From assembly GCA_947258795.1 (NCBI GenBank), contig CAMYJU010000007.1, positions 1 through 64,000 of the forward strand: DNA of 64,000 nucleotides, written 5' to 3'. This document shows positions 36,661 through 45,261 of the stretch, piece by piece. The notes beneath the pieces are model-generated. The model was not told where the DNA came from. It was given only the letters and a program-made list of their open reading frames with translations, and made no database searches. How positions within the stretch are numbered: position 1 is the stretch's first letter; every line of letters begins with the position of its first letter. The translations under genes were made by a program, and so were the position numbers. This stretch comes from an uncultured Gammaproteobacteria bacterium (GTDB lineage Bacteria > Pseudomonadota > Gammaproteobacteria > DRJJ01).

Positions 36661-37102
36661 TGAAGAAACTGCCAATACTGGTTTAAAGGTGGCTTTTGCT
36701 ACTACAGACATGAAGTATGTTAACCAGCATTTTGGATCTGCAGAGTCGTTTGTCATCTACGAGGTTGACATGGAGAACACTGCAATGCTGGAGGCGGTTC
36801 AGTTTGGTCAGCTCAAGCAGGATGGCAATGAGGATAAATTAACAGTCAAGCTTGATGCGTTGGATGGATGCATAGCTGTGTATTCGCAGGCTGTAGGCGC
36901 TTCTGCAGTTGCACAATTAAAAGCCAGGGGAATACAGCCAGTCAAGGTTAGTCCCGGGTCGGGGATCAGTGATCTGTTGAAATCCTTGCAAGAGGAGTTA
37001 TCGTCAGGCCCGGGTGCCTGGTTGGCACGTGCGATTGAATCCCAGAAGCCGGTCGATCCTGACCGGTTTGACGAGATGGAAGCAGAAGGCTGGGAGGAAT
37101 AG
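36617..37102 (+). CDS. nifX: NifX, FeMo-co precursor carrier
   Basis: About 161 residues with the NifX domain: [22 protein letters not shown] carries the HFG motif (positions 23-44), then [23 protein letters not shown]. NifX holds NifB-co or VK-cluster on its way to NifEN. ATG 36617 has CCGGAG upstream and lies inside the end of nifN; translational coupling is likely. Confidence 0.94.
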   Translation: MVEQRHLKIVGCNTSEETANTGLKVAFATTDMKYVNQHFGSAESFVIYEVDMENTAMLEAVQFGQLKQDGNEDKLTVKLDALDGCIAVYSQAVGASAVAQLKARGIQPVKVSPGSGISDLLKSLQEELSSGPGAWLARAIESQKPVDPDRFDEMEAEGWEE

Positions 37103-37104
37103 AG

Positions 37105-37566
37105 ATGTTTGAACGCGAGGTACAGGTTGTAGCACGTGATGGTGATGAAATCCTGGTTGAAGCACAAAGAACCAGTGCCTGTAGTCACTGTAATGCAAAC
37201 AGTGCCTGTGATACCCCGGTATTCGGGAAATGGTTGCAAAAGAAGAGCCGAATACGCCTGCCGAACAGGTTTGATCTTGATAGCGGAGAAAGGGTGGTCA
37301 TCGGTATAGACGAAAGCCAATTGGTCAAGTATTCATTCATTGCCTATATTGTGCCGCTTTTATCGATGTTGTCAGTTACAGGCTTGGCCAGTTTATACAC
37401 AGAGAGCCAGGGAGCGATTTCACTATCGGGTTTGTTTGGCCTGTTGGCAGGTTTCCTGATTATACGTAGTGCATCCGGAAATCAGTGTCCGGTCGTGCCG
37501 TTACGCAAGGCAACAGGTTTCAATTTTGTTAATTCTGGAGATATGCAGGAGCAAGTAAATGACTGA
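37105..37566 (+). CDS. RseC/SoxR-reducing-system family membrane protein
   Basis: A 153-residue RseC-type protein: N-terminal Cys-rich domain (CSHCNANSAC) followed by IRLPNRFDLDSGERVVIGI, then two transmembrane helices (SFIAYIVPLLSMLSVTGLAS and GLFGLLAGFLIIRSA) and a short tail. RseC works together with the Rsx/Rnf complex in SoxR reduction. Its location between nifX and the DUF269 gene suggests a dedicated nif copy working with Rnf. Overlaps the next gene by eight bases. Confidence 0.88.
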   Translation: MFEREVQVVARDGDEILVEAQRTSACSHCNANSACDTPVFGKWLQKKSRIRLPNRFDLDSGERVVIGIDESQLVKYSFIAYIVPLLSMLSVTGLASLYTESQGAISLSGLFGLLAGFLIIRSASGNQCPVVPLRKATGFNFVNSGDMQEQVND

Positions 37567-38032
37567 GGCAGCTTTATTGATAGAAGAGAATGATCCTAAT
37601 CTGGAAACAGGTTTTGCAGTTGAAATGGTACGCCAGATGCGTGCGATTGACACTTATGGAACCTATGACGAGTGGGCGATTGCAAAAATACTGGCGCCCT
37701 TCGTACTGACCAGGGAAATGAGGCGCGAAATCCCGGTGATTGGTGACCCGGATGAAATCACCTTGTCACGGGTAAAGGCATTTTACAATGCAATAGCAAC
37801 AATGATCGAGAAGGAATGTGGAATAATGGCTGTTCCGATGATCAATATTACTCATGAAGGTTTTGGTCGTGTCATTATTACCGTGGGTAAACTAGTGGTG
37901 CTGGACAGGACTTTACGCGATGTGCATCGCTTTGGATTCCCTACACTCGCCAAAATGAAAGAAGATGCTGACAAGCTGCTTTCCGGAGCAGTAGCGCTGG
38001 TTGAAAAATACGATGAAGTCGCAAAATTGTAG
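37559..38032 (+). CDS. NifX-associated protein (DUF269)
   Basis: A 157-residue protein of the family found right after nifX in most diazotrophs (ORF5/DUF269): MVRQMRAIDTYGTYDEWAIAKILAPFVLTR, quoted at residues 24-53, then GFGRVIITVGKLVVLDRTLRDVHRFGF near the end. Function unproven but always co-inherited with FeMo-co assembly genes. Confidence 0.92.
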   Translation: MTEAALLIEENDPNLETGFAVEMVRQMRAIDTYGTYDEWAIAKILAPFVLTREMRREIPVIGDPDEITLSRVKAFYNAIATMIEKECGIMAVPMINITHEGFGRVIITVGKLVVLDRTLRDVHRFGFPTLAKMKEDADKLLSGAVALVEKYDEVAKL

Positions 38033-38040
38033 GAGGTAGC

Positions 38041-38250
38041 ATGACACCCGATGAACTGAAAGTGTTGCAAAAAGAAGTACGCAAGGCAAAACGAATTGCC
38101 ACCGAGAAGGCTGGAGAACTGCATGACCTGGTAGAAGACCGTCTTCCCGCTGCATATGAGGATATCCCGGCGATTGCTGACGCATGCTATGAAGCATGCA
38201 AGACGTGGGCAAGCAAAAATGCCGAGTTTGAGGCGGCAAACGCGAATTAA
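38041..38250 (+). CDS. CCE_0567-type (DUF683) nif-associated protein
   Basis: A 69-residue helical-hairpin protein: VLQKEVRKAKRIATEKAGELHDLVEDRLP in the first helices and ADACYEACKTWASKNAEFE at the end. Matches the CCE_0567/DUF683 family found beside DUF269. AGGAGG upstream. Confidence 0.88.
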   Translation: MTPDELKVLQKEVRKAKRIATEKAGELHDLVEDRLPAAYEDIPAIADACYEACKTWASKNAEFEAANAN

Positions 38251-38343
38251 CGACAGGACAGCATGGGGAGCAGGGCAATATCAGATTAAACCGTTTGAAT
38301 TATCGCCGTCGTTAAGAAAGTTATTAATACAGAGAGCGCAGTC

Positions 38344-38670
38344 ATGGGAAATATTACAGGTGTTACCAGAGGTGGGATAGAGTGGACCCCCGCCTTTATA
38401 GTTGATCTTAACCAGGGTAATTGTATCGGTTGTGGCCGCTGCTACAAAGCTTGTCCACGTGATGTCTTTGAGTTGGTTGATCGTGAAGATATGGATCTGG
38501 CTGATGACGATTACGATGACGATGATGACTACTATGATGATGACGATGGATTTTCAGATGATACATCGATGGTGATGGCAATCAAGGATACGCTGGACTG
38601 TATTGGATGTGAGGCATGTGCACGCGTTTGTCCGAAAAAATGCATGTCCCATGAACCACAGGCAGCGTAA
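38344..38670 (+). CDS. fdxB: Nif-specific ferredoxin III (FdxB) with acidic insert
   Basis: A 108-residue 2[4Fe-4S] ferredoxin, CIGCGRCYKACP and CIGCEACARVCP, with the usual N-terminal GGIEWTPAFI. Between the two motifs, residues 51-73 contain 15 aspartates and almost nothing else but Tyr, Gly and Ser. This acidic insert is longer than I would expect for FdxB. Separated from the DUF683 gene by 93 bases. Confidence 0.92.
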   Translation: MGNITGVTRGGIEWTPAFIVDLNQGNCIGCGRCYKACPRDVFELVDREDMDLADDDYDDDDDYYDDDDGFSDDTSMVMAIKDTLDCIGCEACARVCPKKCMSHEPQAA

Positions 38671-38756
38671 GCCTTGAAAAGGCACGTGTTAACCCACGAA
38701 CACAGCAAGCAAGAATACATTTGTAGTTTTGTTTAACCAGCAGGCAGGAGATTCGA

Positions 38757-39086
38757 ATGCCAAAACCGGAAAAACACGTTTTTGTATGTACACAGGCACG
38801 TCCGCAGGGTCATCCAAGAAGTTCATGCGCAGAAAAGAGCTGCGCAGAAGTGATGGAGGAATTTCTCTGGCAGGTTCAGCAAAGAGAGCTGTTTAATCGT
38901 TTCCAGATCACTGCGACAGGCTGCATGGGGCCATGCAGTGAAGGGCCATCAGTGCTGGTGTATCCGGAAGGCGTCATGTACAGCGGTGTCAGCAAGGCAG
39001 ATGTCTCGACTATATTTGACGAGCACTTACTCGGTGATAAACTGGTTGAAAAACTGCTCATGAATACGGAATTCTGGGGATCGTGA
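38757..39086 (+). CDS. Thioredoxin-like [2Fe-2S] ferredoxin (Shethna I / 2FeFd type)
   Basis: A 109-residue ferredoxin with ligands Cys11, Cys24, Cys56 and Cys60, matching Azotobacter Shethna protein I: KHVFVCTQARPQGHPRSSC, ITATGCMGPCSEGPSVLVYP and VMYSGVSKADV. It is dimeric in Azotobacter and thought to serve nitrogen fixation. CAGGAG upstream. Overlaps the next gene. Confidence 0.9.
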   Translation: MPKPEKHVFVCTQARPQGHPRSSCAEKSCAEVMEEFLWQVQQRELFNRFQITATGCMGPCSEGPSVLVYPEGVMYSGVSKADVSTIFDEHLLGDKLVEKLLMNTEFWGS

Positions 39087-39571
39087 TGGAAAGTGTTGGT
39101 GTGCTGAATGAAAGAGTCAGTTTTGGCCGGAGTATTCCGCCCAAGGTGAACTCACTCTTACAGGAAGCGGTCGCCAGTGCAGCAGATTTCGATCATGCTC
39201 GCAAACTTTTGTACCGGGCCATGAAACTGGCGCCGTTCCAGTTGGAAGTGTACGTGGCGTTATACAAGTTCTGTTTCTATAGCGGTCACATTGATGAAGC
39301 GGAACAGGTGGCCCTTGCCTCGCTGAAGGCGGCATCTGAAAAGGGTGGTTTCGATGAAGACTGGGATTTACTTACACCGGAAAGTGCAGACTGGAATATC
39401 GAGGACGGCCCTGCACATGTCTATCTTTACAGTCTGAAGGCTCTGGCATTTATCAGGTTGAGAAAAGGCCTGAAAGAAAATGCAGACAGTATTCTGGAGA
39501 AAATCAAGCAACTGGATCCGCAGGATATGGCTGGTGCCTCGGTTATTATGTCATTGGCAGATGGCTTATGA
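39086..39571 (+). CDS. TPR-like nif-cluster protein (first paralogue)
   Basis: About 161 residues, all helical. ARKLLYRAMKLAPFQLEVYVALYKFCFYSGHIDEAEQVALASL spans residues 33-75 and forms one TPR-like unit; AHVYLYSLKALAFIRLRKGLKENA is a second. A clear paralogue lies at 55185-55739. Function unknown; probably protein-protein contact in nitrogenase maturation. Its start overlaps the ferredoxin stop. Confidence 0.75.
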   Translation: MESVGVLNERVSFGRSIPPKVNSLLQEAVASAADFDHARKLLYRAMKLAPFQLEVYVALYKFCFYSGHIDEAEQVALASLKAASEKGGFDEDWDLLTPESADWNIEDGPAHVYLYSLKALAFIRLRKGLKENADSILEKIKQLDPQDMAGASVIMSLADGL

Positions 39572-39939
39572 ACAAGGAGACAAAAGAACATCTTGAGGGT
39601 GTGCGCGATACGGGTGATGCGATTTGCAATGCCGTTCAGGCAGAAATCGACAAACTGGGTTTCAGTAACGGTATTAGCGGACCTGTGCTGGATGATGCTG
39701 AATACGTACTGAGCCGGGATCCACTGACAGGAAAAAACAGCCTGGTAGGGACCTGGCGAAACACGAGTGGACAGAAATGCGGAGAAATCCTGTTTCATGT
39801 AGATGGCAGCTTTTACGCAGAATACGATGTGATAAGAGCACACCCACGTAAGCGTCAGTGGTTTGTTGAGGGGGTAACTGCCTGGGGTAACCAGTCTGTA
39901 ATCAAGACCGAACCCAAATTGTTACCTGTAATAGGCTAG
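39568..39939 (+). CDS. Conserved nif-cluster protein, function unknown
   Basis: A 123-residue protein not recognised by me at family level. The C-terminal half (NSLVGTWRNTSGQKCGEILFHVDGSFYAEYDV, residues 58-89) looks like a small beta-barrel. Overlaps the preceding TPR gene by four bases (ATGA), so it belongs to the nifENX transcription unit. Confidence 0.7.
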   Translation: MNKETKEHLEGVRDTGDAICNAVQAEIDKLGFSNGISGPVLDDAEYVLSRDPLTGKNSLVGTWRNTSGQKCGEILFHVDGSFYAEYDVIRAHPRKRQWFVEGVTAWGNQSVIKTEPKLLPVIG

Positions 39940-39950
39940 AAAGTAGCAGG

Positions 39951-40913
39951 GTGATTGAAGTGAAAGAAGAGATTTATGACCTTTTACTGGATGTATCGAC
40001 CGATGAGTACATGATCGAGGAGATGGTTGTCGGGCTGACGTGGACTTTCTGCAAGACTGAATCAGTCGGTCTGGCAATGAGTCCTGTTAGCTGGAATGAT
40101 CCTTCGAGCCGTACGCTTGAATGGTCAGGGAAATTAAGAGGCCGCAGAACCAGTGACCTGGTCAGCTGGATACGTGACTGGAGTCCGTACAAGGCGTCCG
40201 TAGGTATGGCTGTCATTAATTCCCTGTTGAACCACTCCAGTGATTTAATCAATAATGCACAGATTCTGAGGCCTCGCGGCCCGGCGAATTTGGCTGTTTT
40301 TGAACATTTCCGAGATCAATTGCATGGTAAACGGGTCGTGGTGATCGGGCGATATCCTGGTCTTGATCAATGTCTCGCCGGTATCGATTACAAGGTATTG
40401 GAAAGGCAACCCGGGCAAGGTGATTTGCCGGACACCGCCGCAGAATACGTAATCCGTGAAGCAGACTGGGTTTTTCTGACTTCCACTTCCATAACCAATA
40501 AAACCTTTACACGTCTGTCAGAGTTGTCACAGGATGCGAACCTGGTATTGATGGGCCCGACTACTCCCTGGATTGGCGAACTGGCCGAGTTTGGTGTTGA
40601 TTATCTGGCAGGTGTATGTGTTACTAATACTGATGCTGTGAAGACAACTATATCAGAGGGTGGCGGTACCAGAATTTTTGATACAGGTGTTCAGTATCGT
40701 GTTGCCGATCTGGGTGCCAGGGAAATGGGCTGGATCGAGACTGCAATTTCTGACACGGTTGTGCTTCGTGAACAGATCAAGAGTGAAATGGATTCATGGT
40801 ATGCCACACATAAAAGGGGGTACTTTCCCAGAAAGACTGAACTACTGACACTGGATACCGAACTTTCGAAGCTGGATTGCCAGTTCAAACGCCTGTGGGA
40901 TGCCAGACATTAG
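39951..40913 (+). CDS. DUF364-type Rossmann-like protein
   Basis: A 320-residue protein with GTG start. N-terminal DUF4213-like part (residues 5-90) and a Rossmann-like DUF364 domain (about 100-260: GKRVVVIGRYPGLDQCL, DWVFLTSTSITNKTFTRL, LVLMGPTTPWIGELAEFGVDYLAGV at 202-226). The DUF364 family has been suggested to handle metals or metal chelates; in nif clusters it may take part in molybdenum handling. C-terminal 50 residues are helical. Last gene of the nifENX unit. Confidence 0.82.
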   Translation: MIEVKEEIYDLLLDVSTDEYMIEEMVVGLTWTFCKTESVGLAMSPVSWNDPSSRTLEWSGKLRGRRTSDLVSWIRDWSPYKASVGMAVINSLLNHSSDLINNAQILRPRGPANLAVFEHFRDQLHGKRVVVIGRYPGLDQCLAGIDYKVLERQPGQGDLPDTAAEYVIREADWVFLTSTSITNKTFTRLSELSQDANLVLMGPTTPWIGELAEFGVDYLAGVCVTNTDAVKTTISEGGGTRIFDTGVQYRVADLGAREMGWIETAISDTVVLREQIKSEMDSWYATHKRGYFPRKTELLTLDTELSKLDCQFKRLWDARH

Positions 40914-40970
40914 GGGATATCTCCTGCTCTTACATCAAGAAACCAGGCGCACCCACTACTGTCCCATAAA

Positions 40971-41005
40971 CTCCCTCTCCCTCAGGGAGAGGGCTGGGGT
41001 GAGGG
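40971..41005. repeat. CCCTCTCCC-type dispersed palindromic repeat
   Basis: CTCCCTCTCCCTCAGGGAGAGGG followed by CTGGGGTGAGGG: a short stem-loop of a kind widespread between genes in many gammaproteobacteria. It lies between convergent transcription units and may act as a terminator. Confidence 0.65.
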
Positions 41006-41033
41006 AATCATAATAGATAACTCATTGTTTTAT

Positions 41034-41312
41034 TTATCCCCTCGGCAACTGCGTCCTGCGTTGCTCTACCACCGGCGTCCATGCCGGAGTCATCCTGTCC
41101 TTCTCTCGGGTCCAGTTTTCAAAATCCTGTTCTGACTCCCATACTGAATGGGATGCAAACAGGGTACATTCATCATTGGATGGTCCCTTGATCAGGTGAA
41201 ATTCCCTGAAGCCGGGCACCGAATCAAGATGTGTGTCGCGGTTCTTCCAGATCGAGATGAACTCGTCCTCTGAACCTGGTGTAATACGAAATCGATTCAT
41301 CGCAATATACAT
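41034..41312 (-). CDS. Antibiotic-biosynthesis-monooxygenase (ABM) domain protein
   Basis: A 92-residue protein with ABM dimeric alpha/beta-barrel features: MYIAMNRFRITPGSEDEFISIW, VPGFREFHLIKGP and the SVWESEQDFENW motif. Related proteins include heme-degrading and small monooxygenases. It is the last gene of the nifF operon, 12 bases after nifF, and so is probably expressed under nitrogen-fixing conditions. Substrate unknown. Confidence 0.82.
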   Translation of the reverse strand: MYIAMNRFRITPGSEDEFISIWKNRDTHLDSVPGFREFHLIKGPSNDECTLFASHSVWESEQDFENWTREKDRMTPAWTPVVEQRRTQLPRG

Positions 41313-41324
41313 ATAATTTCCTTG

Positions 41325-41888
41325 TTAAACAGCCTGTTTATGCTTATCAGACATATTCTCGATCAGGGCTGGTGTAACCTGGTCCAGCCACATTTTTATT
41401 CTTTTATCAGTCAGTAGTGCCTGGTTATGCTGGTCAATGATCAGGCCGACGAATTTACCATCTATAACAGACTTTGAACCCTTGAAATCATAACTGTCTA
41501 TGGACCAGTTGCCAATCACTTCGGCGCCAAGCTCAGTAATCTTTTTATATAGTAGAAATAATGAGTCGGCAAAACGCTCCGCATATTTCTCCTGGTCGCC
41601 AAGACCATACAAGGCAATTCGCTTCCCACACAGATCAATACCTTCCAATTGAGGTAAAAATTCCTGCCAGCTACCCGCCTGAATACCGGTATCAATACCA
41701 GGCAGATCTCCCATGCCATAGCTGGGTGTCCCCAGGATCAGGGAGTCATATTGCAACAGGTCATCCACACTGATACGGTTGACATTCAGTGGTTTAGTGG
41801 CGATATCTCCCATTATCTTCGCCATTTTCTTTGCAATCAGTCGCGTTGTACCGGTATCCGTACCAAAAAATATGCCTATCTTGTTCAT
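41325..41888 (-). CDS. nifF: Flavodoxin NifF
   Basis: A 187-residue long-chain flavodoxin: IGIFFGTDTGTTRLIAKKMA is the FMN phosphate loop, GTPSYGMGDLPG and YGLGDQEKYAERFAD are the flavin-binding loops. Length and the KYAERFADSL segment fit NifF, electron donor to NifH. Second gene of the operon. Confidence 0.94.
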   Translation of the reverse strand: MNKIGIFFGTDTGTTRLIAKKMAKIMGDIATKPLNVNRISVDDLLQYDSLILGTPSYGMGDLPGIDTGIQAGSWQEFLPQLEGIDLCGKRIALYGLGDQEKYAERFADSLFLLYKKITELGAEVIGNWSIDSYDFKGSKSVIDGKFVGLIIDQHNQALLTDKRIKMWLDQVTPALIENMSDKHKQAV

Positions 41889-41914
41889 TTAAATATCTCC
41901 GGTTAGCGATAAAC

Positions 41915-42337
41915 TCAGTGCGAAAGATGTCCTGATTCATCCGGCTTGGATAGATAGGCAACCGTCCTGCGCCAGTGATGTGTGTCAAATTCAACATTGT
42001 TTTCAACAAAAAAATCATGTGCGTTTTCCACAACATCCTGCATGACTGTGGCTACGTATAGCGGAGCCTGATCGGATTTAAGAATATGGCTCGGGACAGC
42101 GGTTTCAAAAAAAAGTGTATCGCTTTCCCTTGTATAACCTCCCATACGCATACCTTCGAAGGGTGGAGTTTCATGCTCCCCCGGTAACATGAACGTGACA
42201 TCCAGCGATGGACCCTCAGGCAAACGACCATGTCTTTTCTCAATAGCCGCATACGTGGCAACAAAGGTAATTGCCTCATCGATAGGGCTGTTTGATAAGG
42301 ATGAGCTTGCGGTATTGATGCTGATGTACAGACCCAT
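41915..42337 (-). CDS. Conserved protein upstream of nifF, function unknown
   Basis: A 140-residue protein without recognised domain; EGPSLDVTFMLPGEHETPPFEGMRMGGY (positions 41-68) and HDFFVENNVEFDTHHWRRTVAYLSKP are its most distinctive stretches, and the C-terminus is His-rich (HHW, GHLSH). It is the first gene of the nifF operon, with a sigma-54 promoter upstream. Confidence 0.7.
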   Translation of the reverse strand: MGLYISINTASSSLSNSPIDEAITFVATYAAIEKRHGRLPEGPSLDVTFMLPGEHETPPFEGMRMGGYTRESDTLFFETAVPSHILKSDQAPLYVATVMQDVVENAHDFFVENNVEFDTHHWRRTVAYLSKPDESGHLSH

Positions 42338-42385
42338 TTAACTTGTTCCCCTGTAAACAAGTGTTGCTGTTACTTCATTATACGA

Positions 42386-42400
42386 GCAAGAATCACTCCA
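42386..42400 (-). promoter_or_regulatory. Sigma-54 promoter of the nifF operon
   Basis: Minus strand TGGAGTGATTCTTGC keeps GG and GC at the right spacing and a perfect TTGC; the inner -24 bases deviate. Confidence 0.65.
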
Positions 42401-42484
42401 GAAAATATTATTTAGTAAATTCAATGACTAAAGGTTCCGGGTGGCGTTGATGGAGAAAGACTTTCGTATGATTGCAACAGTTTT

Positions 42485-42500
42485 TGTCGCAAACATAACA
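42485..42500. promoter_or_regulatory. NifA activator site shared by nifF and the divergent unit
   Basis: TGTCGCAAACATAACA is TGT-N10-ACA, 84 bases from the nifF -24 box on one side and 75 bases from the -24 box at 42576 on the other. Apart from these promoters and a 34-codon open frame at 42592-42696 (no similarity seen), the 360-base gap 42338-42699 is empty. Confidence 0.7.
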
Positions 42501-42575
42501 ATAGAGCCCCGGGTACTGAAGGATATGAAATTGCTAACAGGTTGTTTTACTGAATATTTCTGAATTACACGAAAC

Positions 42576-42590
42576 TGGTATGGATATTGC
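42576..42590 (+). promoter_or_regulatory. Sigma-54 promoter toward the DUF6156-like remnant and AAA ATPase
   Basis: TGGTATGGATATTGC fits the -24/-12 pattern TGGYAYR-N4-TTGC with correct spacing. Confidence 0.65.
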
Positions 42591-42699
42591 GATGGATCAG
42601 TGTATTGCTATCGAAATAAATGGAAACGCTGTGCTCTTACAAAAATGTAAAAAAGTGGTCTGTTTCGAAGGACTGCTTCCAGATATCGAGGAATGATAG

Positions 42700-42950
42700 G
42701 TGTGCCAGGAATTGCTCTGTCGATATTATATTTCATATGCCGGTGTAAAACTTCCATTAAAGCTGGTAAATGAACTTGATGGTAAAAGTCTTGAGAATCG
42801 CATTACCTATTTCAAGGCCTATTATGACAGTCAGGATCGATTGATGAGTATAGTGATGACGGGAGGCTAGAGAAGGCCATCTTAATTGAAAATGACTCTA
42901 TGTCTCGCACGCTGGTGTTTGACGAAAAGGGGCAGGCAACAGAAGCATGA
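42700..42950 (+). pseudogene. Decayed DUF6156-like nif-linked gene
   Basis: A GTG-started 56-codon frame reads CRYYISYAGVKLPLKLVNEL, SLENRITYFKAYYDSQDRLM and then stops (TAG at 42868). In another frame the text resumes as LEKAILIENDSMSRTLVFDE to a stop at 42948-42950. Together they resemble a small protein that I recall from nif clusters as DUF6156 (FISYSGVKLPLKLV...NTYFRAYYD...GALRRAEI). An internal deletion of perhaps 15-25 codons plus a frameshift explains the break. The upstream sigma-54 promoter looks intact. Family name from memory. Confidence 0.6.
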
Positions 42951-42969
42951 TTTACCCCAGGTAAAAGTG

Positions 42970-44673
42970 ATGAGACTCCATATCGAACGTCCGTATGCGG
43001 ATGCCATGCTTAAGCAGTTTCCTGATCTGACTGTATTGAAGGATCAATTGCGCTTCGGAAATCGCGCAGAACTTGCTATCAACCAGTTATCTTACAGGGA
43101 GCTTGCATTTTTGCAGAACATCTATCTGCAGGCCGGTCCTGACATGCAGAGTCGTGCTGCACAGATCAGTACATTGAAGACGGCCCTGAATGATGCTGGA
43201 CAGCGGTATAGTGCAGACGATCTGGAATTGCTCTTGCCTGCCATTGCAGAATACCTGCTGGAAGACGGTATTCGTGGCTGGTTGTTCAGGGCCAGTTCTA
43301 CAGGCAAGCCTATTGCCTATGTCATAACACGACTGGATTACACACCGCCAGGTGATGAAGAAGCAGGGCGTATTCTGATAGAGCTGAAGGCCAATTCACG
43401 TGGCAAGATAGCTATTGAAAACATTATTCTGCGTAGCAAGGATATTATTGACAGAACCCTCAGCGAGATATTTGCTTACAAGGGCTTTCTGAAAGAGACC
43501 AGGGATCTGATCAGGGCCTATGATGAATCGACAAATCGCTATTTCAGCTGGCGTGCTGAATATGGAAAACAGTTTGCTGCGATAGGTACAGGGTATTTCG
43601 CAGAAGACCCTACTTCTACACATAGAAACACAGACTGGTCACGAAAAAATGTCATTGTATTGTCGTCAAATGGTACCGAGGCAAGACTGGTAAATGATGA
43701 AAATATTCAGAGTACCCGTGCGCTCGGGTTTGAAGGCTCAGGTGAAATACTCAATGCTTATCTGCGCAAGGCGGCGAAAAGCATGCGCTATGATGAAGGC
43801 GTGGAAAGCAAGGTTGAAGCCGCAAAAGGGCATGTCCCAAAGGGTATGTTTACCGAGTTGCCTGTCCATGGTTATATTTTCATGTTTCACCTGGAGCTGC
43901 ATCATCATGTCTGGGTGCATGTGGACGACATCAAGCCATACCAGTACAAGCCGGACTTGAAACAAAAACTGATACTGCCGCAGGAACAGACGGACCTGAT
44001 TGATATTCTGACAGCTGAAATGGATGTGTTGATGGATGATATCGTTGAAGGAAAATCCGGTGGTACGACGGTTCTGTGTGCGGGTCCCGCCGGCGTTGGC
44101 AAGACTCTGACCGCAGAGGTGTATTCGGAAATTATCAAGAGACCTCTTTATCGGGTACATTCCGGTCAACTGGGACTGAATGTCAGCGAGATGGAGAAGG
44201 CCCTGAAGGATACCCTGACGCGTGCACAGCGCTGGGGTGCTGTTATGCTGATTGACGAGGCTGATGTCTATATCAAGCGACGTGATGACAATATCGAGGC
44301 AAATGCTGTTGTTGGAGTTTTCCTGCGTGTCCTGGAATATTTCAATGGTTTACTGTTTCTGACGACCAACCGTGTAGATGATATTGATGAGGCCATCATT
44401 TCCCGATGTATCGCCATGCTTAAATATCGAACACCGGATCCAGAACAAAGACAGATGATCTGGCAGCTCATGTCTCGCCAGTTTTCACTCAATATCGATG
44501 AGCAGATGGTAGCGGAACTGGCAGGGCTGTTTCCGACTGCTACTGGTCGGGATATCAAGGGGCTAACCAAGCTGGTTTCAAAGTTTTGTCTGCATAAGAA
44601 TGTCGAGGCAGACATGGATGTCTTTAAACGATGTTCAATTTTTCGAGGTCTGGAATATGACCAGTCTCTGTAA
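42970..44673 (+). CDS. AAA-family ATPase of unknown role, in the nif island
   Basis: About 567 residues. C-terminal AAA+ module: Walker A CAGPAGVGKTLTAEVYSE near residue 380, Walker B VMLIDEADVY, sensor LTTNRVDDIDEAIISRC with arginine finger region, and lid TGRDIKGLTKLVSKF. The N-terminal 340 residues are not recognised. It looks like the soluble, CbbX/FtsH-like class of remodelling ATPases. I start at 42970 (MRLHIERPY). It is probably expressed from the sigma-54 promoter at 42576 through the broken DUF6156-like gene. A chaperone for a nif protein is possible but not shown. Confidence 0.8.
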   Translation: MRLHIERPYADAMLKQFPDLTVLKDQLRFGNRAELAINQLSYRELAFLQNIYLQAGPDMQSRAAQISTLKTALNDAGQRYSADDLELLLPAIAEYLLEDGIRGWLFRASSTGKPIAYVITRLDYTPPGDEEAGRILIELKANSRGKIAIENIILRSKDIIDRTLSEIFAYKGFLKETRDLIRAYDESTNRYFSWRAEYGKQFAAIGTGYFAEDPTSTHRNTDWSRKNVIVLSSNGTEARLVNDENIQSTRALGFEGSGEILNAYLRKAAKSMRYDEGVESKVEAAKGHVPKGMFTELPVHGYIFMFHLELHHHVWVHVDDIKPYQYKPDLKQKLILPQEQTDLIDILTAEMDVLMDDIVEGKSGGTTVLCAGPAGVGKTLTAEVYSEIIKRPLYRVHSGQLGLNVSEMEKALKDTLTRAQRWGAVMLIDEADVYIKRRDDNIEANAVVGVFLRVLEYFNGLLFLTTNRVDDIDEAIISRCIAMLKYRTPDPEQRQMIWQLMSRQFSLNIDEQMVAELAGLFPTATGRDIKGLTKLVSKFCLHKNVEADMDVFKRCSIFRGLEYDQSL

Positions 44674-44688
44674 CTGTTGCTTTCTATA

Positions 44689-45042
44689 ATGGGTATACCA
44701 GCGAAAAGAATACATCCTGCTGCCGAATGGGCGTCCATACAGAATTTCAGCTCAACTGATGTTGATTGTACGACGACTGTGGTTCTGAAAATACTGGATG
44801 GGAAATGCAAGATGTTACCCGGTGAAAAGGATGCGATTCTGGAGATATATGATGTAGTAAGAATAGTCCCAGGAACCCTCTTCAGCGGTGTAACTCATCA
44901 AACAATAGCGAGGGCAAGGCAGGAAATGGATACTGTGATTTCCGCAAAGATACATGAACTAAGGATTTATGCAGAAAAGAACATCCACAAGCCTGTTATG
45001 AAAAAGTACAAGGCCATGTTGCGTGAAGGCCTGTTTGGATAG
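44689..45042 (+). CDS. Unknown 117-residue protein after the AAA ATPase
   Basis: Not recognised. The protein reads as a normal globular sequence (CTTTVVLKILDGKCKMLPGE, then a helical tail ARQEMDTVISAKIHELRIYAEKNIHKPVM at positions 84-112). Starts 15 bases after the ATPase stop, without a strong ribosome-binding site. May be a partner of the ATPase. Confidence 0.5.
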   Translation: MGIPAKRIHPAAEWASIQNFSSTDVDCTTTVVLKILDGKCKMLPGEKDAILEIYDVVRIVPGTLFSGVTHQTIARARQEMDTVISAKIHELRIYAEKNIHKPVMKKYKAMLREGLFG

Positions 45043-45261
45043 CCAGCAGGTTGTCTACGAGAGAATAAATCAGTCAGTCAGGGTTGTTTCCCCGGACATT
45101 CAAGAATGTTTCTTTTACCCTGACCGCTTGCCAGATCAGGCATTTGTCGTGTTGCCAGGGGTTTGCCACTGGCCAGGTGTTTGTAATGATGGATAAAGCC
45201 CGTTTGATTATGTGTCACAAGCAGGATACCAGTGCGCGCCTGCGATTTCTGAAGTTGTCTT

